From CAYOID01 sp964573115 (GTDB lineage Bacteria; Desulfobacterota; Desulfovibrionia; Desulfovibrionales; Desulfothermaceae), in assembly GCA_964573115.1 (NCBI GenBank), contig CAZNIP010000046.1:1-24026 (forward strand): a stretch of DNA of 24,026 nt, in the 5' to 3' direction. Position 1 is the stretch's first letter. Each line of letters begins with the position of its first letter. A program made the position numbers and the translations under genes. Below, piece by piece: positions 1-6,966 of this stretch. Under the pieces are notes generated by a model. That model saw only the letters and a list, made by a program, of their open reading frames with translations. It did no database searches and was not told the DNA's origin.

Positions 1-53
<53 letters not shown>

Positions 54-62
54 GCCTTCAGG

Positions 63-86
63 ACCCGGCGTCATGCCGGGTTTTTT
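63..86 (+). terminator. Rho-independent terminator after tRNA-Gly
   Basis: A seven-base-pair GC-rich stem (63-69 with 75-81, ACCCGGC/GCCGGGT) closes a five-base loop and is followed by an uninterrupted T-run to 86. An in-frame ATG at 73 lies inside this hairpin, so it is very unlikely to be the start of the following gene. Confidence 0.88.
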
Positions 87-93
87 GTTGAAC

Positions 94-98
94 AGGAG
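94..98 (+). promoter_or_regulatory. Shine-Dalgarno deciding the methyltransferase start
   Basis: AGGAG seven bases before GTG 106. It lies immediately after the tRNA terminator and supports GTG 106 over ATG 73. Confidence 0.7.
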
Positions 99-105
99 AC
101 CCTCT

Positions 106-846
106 GTGCCCCAAGCCATCACCTCATTCTCCCCTCAGGCCCCCCTGGATGAGCTTCTGGCCCTTGCCCAGACAAAGTTTCCCTGTGATTTCGAAAGGAT
201 CAAGATCGGCTCCCTCGAACTGGACCTCCTGCAGCTGACGGACATGGAGGCCTATATCGACACCCTGGCTCAGAGCGCGACTCAGAGCATCGAGCTTCCA
301 TTCTGGGCCAGAATATGGCCCACATCCATTCTCCTGGCCACCTTCCTGCGAAACCTCCCGGCAGCAGAGACGACCCGGGTCCTGGAGCTTGGAGCCGGCG
401 TGGGCCTCTGCGGCCTGGTTGCCGCCAGGCTCGGCTTTGCCGTGACCATCACCGACAACAACGAAGACGCCCTGCTCTTCAGTCAGATCAATATCCTCCG
501 GAACGGCCTGTCCCAGAGAGCCGGAGTCGAGCTCGTGGACTTCACCCGAACCGGTCTGGACCGTCGTTTCTCGCTCATTCTGGGCTCCGAGGTCCTCTAC
601 CATGAAGAGACCTACAGGCCGCTGGTCAAGTTCCTGCTCCGCCACATCGGCTCCGCCCCCGGATCAGAAGTGCTCCTGGCCAAGAGCTACAAGCTCAAGG
701 CCAAGCGGTTCTTCTCCCTGGCCGCCCGCGATTTCGACATCCAGGAAAAGGTCCTCGGCTACAAGGCCTCCGAGTCCCCGTCAACCCCGGGTGAGGACAG
801 GCACCTGGCCCAGATCTACAGGCTGAAGCCCAAGAAACATGCTTGA
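106..846 (+). CDS. METTL-type (lysine) methyltransferase-like protein
   Basis: This is a 246-residue seven-beta-strand SAM-dependent methyltransferase resembling the METTL21/Methyltransf_16 group, whose known members methylate lysines on proteins. Visible motifs are PFWARIWP at residues 65-72, the SAM-binding LELGAGVG at 93-100, an acidic residue after strand 2 (D117, TDNN), and an ExxY post-II motif (E162 to Y165) in place of the DPPY of N6-adenine or glutamine methyltransferases. I chose GTG at 106 because AGGAG at 94-98 is seven bases upstream; the in-frame ATG at 73 lies in the tRNA terminator. The stop overlaps the next gene (YcaO) by eight bases, implying translational coupling. The substrate is unknown; a ribosomal or metabolic protein, or a target shared with YcaO, are inferences only. 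Confidence 0.82.
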   Translation: MPQAITSFSPQAPLDELLALAQTKFPCDFERIKIGSLELDLLQLTDMEAYIDTLAQSATQSIELPFWARIWPTSILLATFLRNLPAAETTRVLELGAGVGLCGLVAARLGFAVTITDNNEDALLFSQINILRNGLSQRAGVELVDFTRTGLDRRFSLILGSEVLYHEETYRPLVKFLLRHIGSAPGSEVLLAKSYKLKAKRFFSLAARDFDIQEKVLGYKASESPSTPGEDRHLAQIYRLKPKKHA

Positions 847-2590
847 ACTCCGCTCCCGAACCAAAGGTTACACCCTTGACCTGGACAAGACGGTCCCCCC
901 GGAGGAGACCGTGGCCCGGGCCAGGGAGGTCCTGGCCCCCTTTGGGGACCGCATTCTGGAGCGAACCGTGCGCATCGACACCGGCCGGCTGGGAATTCCG
1001 GTCTACATGGCCTATTACGGGATGCTGGCCAGGCAGATCATGCCGGCCCGCAAACAGATGGGCAAGGGCTCCTCTCCGGCCCAGGCCGAAGCCTCGGCCA
1101 TGATGGAGCTCGTGGAGCGGTACTCCCTGTTTGCTTTCTTCAACGCCCGGGATCTGCCGGCCATGACCTGGGATCAGGCCCAGGACAGGTACGGGGCCGA
1201 AGTCATCCCCATCCAGGAGATGCTCCAGTCCGTGCAGGAAGACCTGGCCCCGAAGCAGGCCAGGACGCTGCTCAACCTTGTCCAGTGGCGCTTTGCCCCG
1301 GCCCTCTCGCTGACCGACAGACGCCCCGTCCGCCTCCCTCTGGAATGGGTCAAGACCCTGAACGAGTTCAACGGCGCCTCGGCCGGGAACTCCTTTGAAG
1401 AATCCGTGCTCCAGGGCGTCCTCGAGCTCGTGGAACGTCATGTCAGCTGCATCATCGACAGGCAGCGGCCGGTCCTGCCCACGATCGATCCGGAGACCTT
1501 CACGGATCCGACCCTGATCAGCCTGTACCGGGCCTATGCCGATCAGCACATCGCCCTCTGGCTGAAGGACTTTTCTCTGAACACCGCTCTTCCTACGGTG
1601 GGCGTTCTGGCCTACGACCCGGCCACCTTCCCGGACTCCAGTGAAATCGTGTTCACCGCTGGCACGGCCACATCACCGGAAAAGGCGGCCATCAGGGCTT
1701 TGACCGAACTGGCCCAGCTCGGGGGAGACTTCGAGACCAGGAGCAACTACGAGGCCTCGGGCTTGAGCAAGTTCACCGCCATTGAGGACTGTGACTGGGT
1801 CAAACAGGGGGAAACCGTCGCCATTCAGGACCTGGCCGACATCAGCCATGCCGACCTCCTCCGGGAACTGGACCATGTCTGCGCCTGCATCCGCAGGCTG
1901 GGGCACCCCCTGTACACCATGGATGTCTCTCACCCGGACTTGAACATCCCGGCCAATGCGTCGTTCATCCCCGGCTTCCTGTTCCGGGAACGGACTCCCC
2001 AGGCCAGCCTGGGCCTGTTCATCGGTCGCCTGCTGACCGAACAGGCCCCTTTCCACCAGGCGCTTGAGGGGCTGGAGACCATCGACGCCATCTATCCAGG
2101 GGGTCATTTTGTGCCTTTTTTCAAGGGCCTCGTGCACTTGAACAACGGCAACCCCTCCAGGGCCCTGACATTTCTGAACCAGGCCGAGCCCCTCCAGCCC
2201 TCCAGGGATGACCAGGCCCTGACCGCCTTTTACCAGGGCTACGCCCACACTCAGGCCAACAGCTGGGACCAGGCCCTGCCGCACCTGGACCGGGCCCTGT
2301 CCTTGAGCCCCCACAGCCATGCCAGTCTCAACCTGAGGGGGGTGACCCACTTCAAACGCGGCGAGGTTGAGCGGGCAGCCCGGGATTTTGAGCAGGCCCT
2401 GGACATCGACGCCGGCTCGGCCGTGGACCTGGCCAACCTCGGCCTGTGCTACAAGGCCATGAACAAGCCTGACATGGCCATCGCCTACCTCCAGGCCGGA
2501 CTGGAGCTCGATTCTGGACTCGAATTCGCCTGGGATCATCTCCAGGAGCTCCTTCAGGGCCAGGGCCCCTCGGCCGGCAGACAACTTTAA
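839..2590 (+). CDS. YcaO-domain cyclodehydratase with C-terminal TPRs
   Basis: This 583-residue protein has an N-terminal YcaO domain (about 1-400) and a TPR tail (about 420-570). YcaO enzymes use ATP to phosphorylate backbone amides, giving azolines, thioamides or amidines; E. coli YcaO instead assists RimO in methylthiolating ribosomal protein S12. Visible nucleotide and Mg-site residues are GKG at 75-77, the E90/E93/R94 cluster, N184 in SAGNSFEES, and the E188/E196/E199/R200 series, whose spacing matches E. coli YcaO. Overall length and architecture also resemble E. coli YcaO. The proline-rich C-terminus of azoline-forming YcaOs is absent, and no TfuA, E1-like partner or precursor peptide is seen nearby. 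It overlaps the methyltransferase by eight bases and is followed by dsrC in its own transcription unit. Substrate unknown. Confidence 0.88.
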   Translation: MLELRSRTKGYTLDLDKTVPPEETVARAREVLAPFGDRILERTVRIDTGRLGIPVYMAYYGMLARQIMPARKQMGKGSSPAQAEASAMMELVERYSLFAFFNARDLPAMTWDQAQDRYGAEVIPIQEMLQSVQEDLAPKQARTLLNLVQWRFAPALSLTDRRPVRLPLEWVKTLNEFNGASAGNSFEESVLQGVLELVERHVSCIIDRQRPVLPTIDPETFTDPTLISLYRAYADQHIALWLKDFSLNTALPTVGVLAYDPATFPDSSEIVFTAGTATSPEKAAIRALTELAQLGGDFETRSNYEASGLSKFTAIEDCDWVKQGETVAIQDLADISHADLLRELDHVCACIRRLGHPLYTMDVSHPDLNIPANASFIPGFLFRERTPQASLGLFIGRLLTEQAPFHQALEGLETIDAIYPGGHFVPFFKGLVHLNNGNPSRALTFLNQAEPLQPSRDDQALTAFYQGYAHTQANSWDQALPHLDRALSLSPHSHASLNLRGVTHFKRGEVERAARDFEQALDIDAGSAVDLANLGLCYKAMNKPDMAIAYLQAGLELDSGLEFAWDHLQELLQGQGPSAGRQL

Positions 2591-2667
2591 AGCCCACATG
2601 TGCTTGACAATGATCGAATTGCCTCTTACTGTTGAAACTTTACGGTGACAGACGTACGAGCCAATTC

Positions 2668-2696
2668 TTGACTCTCGCATTGAGAGCGGGTAGATT
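2668..2696 (+). promoter_or_regulatory. Predicted sigma-70 promoter for dsrC
   Basis: TTGACT at 2668-2673 (five of six consensus bases), 17-base spacer, TAGATT at 2691-2696 (four of six). The spacer region carries a dyad, CTCTC (2672-2676) with GAGAG (2682-2686). This predicts transcription from about 2703 and a leader of about 105 bases. A second TTGACA at 2604-2609 has only a poor -10 partner. Confidence 0.55.
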
Positions 2697-2709
2697 GCGA
2701 AAAATTTGT

Positions 2710-2720
2710 CACACGGTGTG
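2710..2720 (+). promoter_or_regulatory. Operator-like dyad in the dsrC leader
   Basis: An exact inverted repeat, CACAC-G-GTGTG, lies just downstream of the predicted start of transcription. The half-site CACACGGT (2710-2717) recurs directly at 2785-2792, just before the ribosome binding site. Placement suits a repressor site or an RNA element, but no known regulator is recognised. Confidence 0.35.
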
Positions 2721-2724
2721 TCTC

Positions 2725-2743
2725 TTTCCCTGATTCAGGGGGA
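2725..2743 (+). promoter_or_regulatory. Leader hairpin upstream of dsrC
   Basis: An eight-pair stem (2725-2732 with 2736-2743, including two G-T pairs) closes a three-base loop. It has no T-run, so it is not a terminator; it could stabilise the dsrC mRNA 5' end. Confidence 0.35.
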
Positions 2744-2793
2744 AGACACTCCATCCTCAACACGATTGGGGCCATTTTTCCAAACACACGGTT

Positions 2794-2802
2794 TAAGGAG
2801 GT
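2794..2802 (+). promoter_or_regulatory. Strong ribosome binding site of dsrC
   Basis: TAAGGAGGT is a near-complete anti-16S match, ending six bases before ATG 2809, as expected for an abundant protein. Confidence 0.85.
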
Positions 2803-2808
2803 TCACCA

Positions 2809-3126
2809 ATGGCAACTGTGGAATTCAAAGGGAAAACTTTTGAAGTTGACGAAGACGGTTTTTTACAGAGCTTTGACGACTGGAGCCCGGAATGGGTGGA
2901 TTACGTCAAGGATTCTGAGGGGATCAAGGAACTGACCGACGAGCATCAGAAAGTCATCGACTTCCTGCAGGACTACTACAAGAAAAACGGCATCGCCCCC
3001 ATGGTCAGAATCCTGTCCAAGGTGACCGGCTTCAAGCTGAAGAAGATTTACGAGCTCTTCCCATCCGGACCTGGCAAGGGAGCCTGCAAAATGGCCGGGC
3101 TTCCCAAGCCGACTGGTTGCGTCTAA
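2809..3126 (+). CDS. dsrC: DsrC, sulfur-carrier protein of dissimilatory sulfite reduction
   Basis: This 105-residue DsrC/TusE/RspA-family protein has the conserved C-terminal arm with two cysteines, C93 and C104, ten residues apart, in the setting GACKMAG...LPKPTGCV. TusE-type proteins keep only the last of these, so having both marks a true DsrC. In the family, DsrC receives sulfite-derived sulfur from DsrAB as a trisulfide between the two cysteines; a membrane complex such as DsrMKJOP then reduces it, releasing sulfide. The spacing and numbering equal those of characterised sulfate-reducer DsrC. It stands alone, away from dsrAB, with its own promoter, long leader, strong ribosome binding site and terminator, which fits high independent expression. 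Confidence 0.97.
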   Translation: MATVEFKGKTFEVDEDGFLQSFDDWSPEWVDYVKDSEGIKELTDEHQKVIDFLQDYYKKNGIAPMVRILSKVTGFKLKKIYELFPSGPGKGACKMAGLPKPTGCV

Positions 3127-3149
3127 ACCGCAGCCAGCGCTGTGCACTG

Positions 3150-3176
3150 AAAGGGCGGTCTGGGCCGCCCTTTTTT
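3150..3176 (+). terminator. Rho-independent terminator after dsrC
   Basis: A nine-base-pair stem (3150-3158 with 3165-3173, AAAGGGCGG/CCGCCCTTT), six-base loop, and a T-run through 3176. It ends 17 bases before the MoaE-like start, leaving no room for a separate promoter between. Confidence 0.92.
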
Positions 3177-3193
3177 CTTTCCCAGGGAGGACC

Positions 3194-3565
3194 ATGGACA
3201 TCTCGACGGTCATTCAGGACATGAAGCAGGAGCCGGGGTTCACGGACAACGTGGGCATGGTTCTGGTCCACAACGGAGTGGTCCGCGGCAGACCCAGGCA
3301 TGGGCAGGACACGGTCACAGGACTGGAGGTGACTCCGGACGAGGAGACCATCGAAAATCTGCGCCGCCGCTACGAGCAGCGCCCCGGGATCTTCAGAATC
3401 GTCATCAAGGCTGAACAGGGCAGCTTTCAACCCGGCGACGACCTGCTGTTCATCGTGGTGGCCGGGGACATCAGGGAGAACGTCCACCCGGTCCTGGCCG
3501 ATCTGCTCAATGACATCAAGTCTCAGGCCATGCACAAGACCGAGTTCACGGCCTCGAACGACTGA
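3194..3565 (+). CDS. MoaE-like protein (molybdopterin synthase large subunit family)
   Basis: This 123-residue protein resembles MoaE, which together with thiocarboxylated MoaD adds sulfur to precursor Z to make molybdopterin. Supporting features are the glycine/valine/arginine segment near residues 21-34, a RIVIKAEQGSFQPGDD block corresponding to the family IxVxHRxGxxxxGE region, and a C-terminal stretch with K109 and K115 at the position of the two active-site lysines (K119 and K126 in E. coli). It is shorter than typical MoaE (about 150), the lysine spacing is six rather than seven, and the usual HR pair is missing, so it may be a divergent or repurposed member. No moaD, moaA or moaC is adjacent. 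GGGAGG lies just before ATG 3194. It converges with the glycosyltransferase gene. Confidence 0.7.
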   Translation: MDISTVIQDMKQEPGFTDNVGMVLVHNGVVRGRPRHGQDTVTGLEVTPDEETIENLRRRYEQRPGIFRIVIKAEQGSFQPGDDLLFIVVAGDIRENVHPVLADLLNDIKSQAMHKTEFTASND

Positions 3566-3629
3566 AGGACTGGAACGGCGCCCTTCCCGAACCTCACAGC
3601 AGCTGCATCCCCCACTCAAGCGGCCATGA

Positions 3630-4454
3630 TCAGCCGGATGTCGATTGCCTGACCAGATCGAGAACCCGCTGGGCCTCTTCCATCCGCCCCCTCTTGAGGC
3701 AGCCCTGGACATAGACCTGAGTTTTTTTCTCCAGGACCGACGTCAGCTGGAGGGCCTGCTCCCTGGTCAGGGCCGGGTCCCTGATGATCTTGAGCAGGCT
3801 GGTCATCCTGTACAGGTCGAGTCCGATGATCTTCCTGGACAGCTGGTCGGCATGACCACCGTATTTCCAGACCAGCTTCTCGGGCAGGAGCCCTACGGGA
3901 AAATGAAGGCTGCATCTCAGCCAGTAATCGTAATCCTCGCACGCCGCCAGCCTGGGGTCGAAAAGCCCGACCTTCCGGACACACTCCCGGGCCAGAAGGA
4001 CACATGAAGGGCTGACCAGACAGAGCTCCAGGGAGGGTTCGAAGATCCAGCCGCCCTTTTTGACATGCTTGAGCCTGGGGTTGACGGTCACCCCGTTCCT
4101 GACCCAGACTTCATCAGTCTGGGAGATGATCCATCCCCCCTGCTCGGCAAAATCGACATGGCTGGCAAGCTTCTGAAGCATCCAGGCGTCGTCGGAGTCC
4201 AGCAAGGCGACCCATCGCCCCCTGGCCAGCTCGATTCCGCGGTTTCGAGCGCGGGAAACCCCGCCATGGGGCTGGCGGACCACCCTCAGTCGGGAATCGG
4301 GAAAACCAGCCAGGACAGCCGGAGTCTGATCCGTGGACCCGTCGTCCACAACGATGAGCTCGAGATCCTCATGGCTCTGCTGCAGCACTGAACGCACCGC
4401 CCTGCCCAGGGTGTGCGCCCGGTTGTACGTGGGAATGATCACCGAGACCAGCAT
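3630..4454 (-). CDS. Family 2 glycosyltransferase
   Basis: This 274-residue GT-A-fold enzyme starts with VSVIIPTYNR, followed by VVDDGSTD (residues 35-42), the RARNRGIELARG segment (about 68-79) and a DSDD metal/nucleotide-sugar motif at 86-89. A CEDYDYW block probably supplies the catalytic acid (ED motif). Such enzymes move a sugar from a nucleotide donor to a growing polysaccharide, lipid or protein acceptor at the cytoplasmic face of the membrane. No membrane segment is evident. It is isolated, with no other glycan genes near, so acceptor and product cannot be inferred. The Shine-Dalgarno before ATG 4454 is weak (GAAGAG). Its 3' end faces the MoaE-like gene across 64 bases with no clear terminator. 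Confidence 0.9.
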   Translation of the reverse strand: MLVSVIIPTYNRAHTLGRAVRSVLQQSHEDLELIVVDDGSTDQTPAVLAGFPDSRLRVVRQPHGGVSRARNRGIELARGRWVALLDSDDAWMLQKLASHVDFAEQGGWIISQTDEVWVRNGVTVNPRLKHVKKGGWIFEPSLELCLVSPSCVLLARECVRKVGLFDPRLAACEDYDYWLRCSLHFPVGLLPEKLVWKYGGHADQLSRKIIGLDLYRMTSLLKIIRDPALTREQALQLTSVLEKKTQVYVQGCLKRGRMEEAQRVLDLVRQSTSG

Positions 4455-4612
4455 GGCTCTTCACAGTGTTTGTTTGACATCCGTTGACAGGACAGGAGAG
4501 CCTTGGAACCGGGCTCCATCCGTTTTCAGGACCGCCTCACAGGGCGATGCCGGCCCGAGGGCTGCCGCCAGACCCCTGTTCAGCCATGTCCTCTGTCCAG
4601 TGAGGGGAAACC

Positions 4613-5503
4613 ATGACCGCAAGCCACGCCTCAGACCGACGCTGCCGGGAACTGGCCGATCTCCTGGTCCCCATCGCCGCCACGGGCCTGACCCTGGACC
4701 AGGACACGCTGCACTTTCTCCATTCCACCTACGGCATCGACACCGCCGACGATCTGACCCGGTTTCTCGGGCAGGGGACGGGATGCGACCAGGAGAGCCT
4801 CCTGGAGTGCGCCCTGTTTCCGGATGCGGGCCTGCGCTGCCGGGTTGAGCCCCTGCTGAACAGAGAAAGCTTCTCCCCCCGGGACATCGATGCCACTGCG
4901 GCCATTCTGGCTGCCAGGATTCCGCAGATCGCCCTGCACTGGCCCGGGGAAACCGCCGTCCTGGTCGAGATGACCGCCGGCGTGGCCAGGACCTTCCTGA
5001 CCAGGCTGAAGATTCATCGCCGCCTGCCGCCCAGCCTGGTCCAGACCGTTCACGACAGGGTCCAGGAAGGCCTTCAACAGAAGGTCCTGGTCCGGTTCAG
5101 GGACATGCGGATCGAGCCGGCCGACGACTCACTCGAGGCCCTGATCGCCTTCATCAAGGCCTTTCCCGCTTCATATTCCGGCTTTGAGGACTATCTCGAC
5201 CTGATCTGCCGCCTGCTGGAGGAGAAGCAGCCAGGAGAGGATGTCTTCAGCCATCTGATCCTGACCAAGCTCGTCCTGGAAAAGGGGCTGGACAGGGCCG
5301 AGCATCTGGAGGAAATGCTGGCCAGACAACCGCTCGAAGCCATCCTGATGCAGCGGACAAACATTTTGAGCATCAACAGGCCGCAGATCCGAAAGGAGAT
5401 GCAGATGATCGACGATATCGGTCTGCGCCTCTTCGGACGCATCCCGGACAGCAGTCAGCTGCAGTCCACCTTTGCCCTGAAAGCTTTTGATCTCCAGGGC
5501 TGA
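4613..5503 (+). CDS. Conserved-looking hypothetical protein, unknown function
   Basis: I do not recognise this 296-residue protein. It is soluble and probably almost all alpha-helical, with no signal peptide or transmembrane segment, many leucines and acidic/basic helices, and a C-terminal basic/amphipathic segment (INRPQIRKEMQMID region). There is no recognisable metal-binding or nucleotide-binding motif. Base composition and codon use match its neighbours and the frame is open throughout, so it is very likely a real gene. GAGGGG lies six bases before ATG 4613. It is followed, after a predicted promoter, by the amidohydrolase and ATP-grasp genes on the same strand, but whether it works with them is unknown. 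Confidence 0.8.
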   Translation: MTASHASDRRCRELADLLVPIAATGLTLDQDTLHFLHSTYGIDTADDLTRFLGQGTGCDQESLLECALFPDAGLRCRVEPLLNRESFSPRDIDATAAILAARIPQIALHWPGETAVLVEMTAGVARTFLTRLKIHRRLPPSLVQTVHDRVQEGLQQKVLVRFRDMRIEPADDSLEALIAFIKAFPASYSGFEDYLDLICRLLEEKQPGEDVFSHLILTKLVLEKGLDRAEHLEEMLARQPLEAILMQRTNILSINRPQIRKEMQMIDDIGLRLFGRIPDSSQLQSTFALKAFDLQG

Positions 5504-5531
5504 CCCCCGGGGATCGGCCCCTCCCGGAAGC

Positions 5532-5559
5532 TTGACTTTTTCAGATTTCCTTTTATGAC
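5532..5559 (+). promoter_or_regulatory. Predicted promoter for the amidohydrolase/ATP-grasp pair
   Basis: TTGACT at 5532-5537 and TATGAC at 5554-5559, spacer 16, in an AT-rich island of the 126-base gap. Transcription would start near 5566, about 65 bases before ATG 5630. Confidence 0.5.
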
Positions 5560-5629
5560 CAAAGACGACGCCCAGGCTCAGCCCGGCCAGGAACAGGGTT
5601 GACAAACCGTGCCAGCGGAGAGTGAGAAC

Positions 5630-6892
5630 ATGGAAGACCATGACACCACGGTCCTGGAAGGGGCCACCTTGTTTGACGGCCTGAGCAGGATCATTGACGA
5701 TGCCGTCCTGATCGTCAAGGGAACCCGCATTCATGCCGTGGGGCAGCGCAAGGACGTGGACATCCCGGAACAGGCCGTCCAGATCGACCTCCATGGTCAG
5801 TTCATCATTCCGGGACTGATCGACACCCATGTCCATCTGGACCTGCACGGCCTGCCCGACACCTACCACGAAAGCCTGATCGAGGACAAACTGCGAACCA
5901 TCCGGGCGACCATCGAGATGGCCAACACGGTCAGGGCCGGCATCACCACAGTCCGAAACGCCGGCTCCACCAACTTCATCGATATCGCTGTCCGCAAGGC
6001 TGTTGAGGAGGGCATGGTGGTCGGACCGAGGATTTTGGCCAGCGGCAAGATCATCTGCATGATGACCGCCGGCAACGAGTACTTCAAGGGCCTGTACCAC
6101 GAGGCCGACGGCGTGGATGAGAACCGCAAGGCCGCTCGGGAGCAGCTCAAGGAAGGCGCCGACTACCTCAAGGTCATGGCCACCGGGGCCATCATGAATC
6201 CGGGAGGGGTCCCCGGGGCCCCGCATTTGAATGTGGAGGAGATTCGAGCCGTGGTCGAAGAGGGTGAAAAGAGCGGCAAGCACACGGCTGCCCATGCCCA
6301 TGGGGCCGAAGGCATCAAAAACGCCATCAGGGCCGGGGTCAGAACCATCGAGCACGGAACCCTGGCCGACGAAGAAGCCCTGAAGATGATGGCCGATCAG
6401 GGCATCTTCCTGACCTCGACCCTGAGCTCGAACTTCTGGATGATCAATGCCCACACCAGGAACGGCATCCCCCAGTTCATGTTTGAAAAGGCCGAGGAAG
6501 TGGCCGGAATCCGGCGGGAGAATCTCCGCCGGGCATTGAGCATGGGGGTCAAGGTGGTCATGGGAACGGATGCCGGAACCCCGTACAACTACCACGGCAA
6601 AAACGCCATGGAGCTGATCCAGTATGTCCGGGAAGGGATCATGTCCGAAAAAGAAGCCATCATCGCCTCCACCAGGACCGCTGCCGACGCCATCGGGATG
6701 CTCGATTCCGTTGGCACCCTGGAAAAAGGCAAGTATGCCGACTTTCTGGTGCTGAGCAAAAACCCCCTCAACGACATCACCTGCCTTCAGGATCTGGACG
6801 CCCTGTCCATGGTCTTCAAAGAAGGCGCCATGATCCGCGGTGAGGTGGACGTCAACCAGTGGTCGGCCGAGACCCCCCTGGGGCTGAGCTGA
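5630..6892 (+). CDS. Binuclear amidohydrolase, prolidase/imidazolonepropionase-like
   Basis: This 420-residue enzyme belongs to the amidohydrolase superfamily. The two-metal site is complete: HxH at H67/H69 in DTHVHLD, a presumably carboxylated lysine K181 in DYLKVMATG, histidines H222 (or H224) in AAHAHG and H242 in IEHGT, and the catalytic aspartate D314 in GTDAGTP. The KVMATG...GGVPG pattern is typical of the Xaa-Pro and Xaa-Arg/Lys dipeptidase branch. A small N-terminal beta-sandwich (about 8-60) and the C-terminal GTLEKGKYADFLVL segment complete the fold. No signal peptide is seen, so it is probably cytoplasmic. ATG 5630 is preferred over in-frame GTG 5609 because GGAG at 5617-5620 suits it. 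It lies 74 bases before an ATP-grasp gene with no terminator between, suggesting one transcript. The substrate is unknown; a dipeptide or N-acyl-amino acid is the best guess. Confidence 0.9.
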   Translation: MEDHDTTVLEGATLFDGLSRIIDDAVLIVKGTRIHAVGQRKDVDIPEQAVQIDLHGQFIIPGLIDTHVHLDLHGLPDTYHESLIEDKLRTIRATIEMANTVRAGITTVRNAGSTNFIDIAVRKAVEEGMVVGPRILASGKIICMMTAGNEYFKGLYHEADGVDENRKAAREQLKEGADYLKVMATGAIMNPGGVPGAPHLNVEEIRAVVEEGEKSGKHTAAHAHGAEGIKNAIRAGVRTIEHGTLADEEALKMMADQGIFLTSTLSSNFWMINAHTRNGIPQFMFEKAEEVAGIRRENLRRALSMGVKVVMGTDAGTPYNYHGKNAMELIQYVREGIMSEKEAIIASTRTAADAIGMLDSVGTLEKGKYADFLVLSKNPLNDITCLQDLDALSMVFKEGAMIRGEVDVNQWSAETPLGLS

Positions 6893-6966
6893 GCGGACTC
6901 CGGCCAGGCCGGTCATCGCCCTCACTGCGTGATGGAGCCTCTGAGCATGATGCCTGGAGCACGACC

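Noticed and set aside
73..105. ATG at 73 as the methyltransferase start
   Set aside because: It lies in the tRNA terminator hairpin with no ribosome binding site; GTG 106 has AGGAG at good spacing.
4474..4489. Two tandem TTGACA hexamers ten bases apart before the 296-residue gene
   Set aside because: No acceptable -10 element lies 15-19 bases downstream of either; left out as a promoter.
6900..6912. CCGGCC-A-GGCCGG hairpin between the amidohydrolase and ATP-grasp genes
   Set aside because: No T-run follows and such GGCC palindromes are common in GC-rich DNA; not called as a terminator.
5171..6925. Long minus-strand frame of 584 codons opposite the amidohydrolase
   Set aside because: It is a GC-rich shadow of the real genes: no motif, no ribosome binding site, and it crosses two well-supported plus-strand genes.
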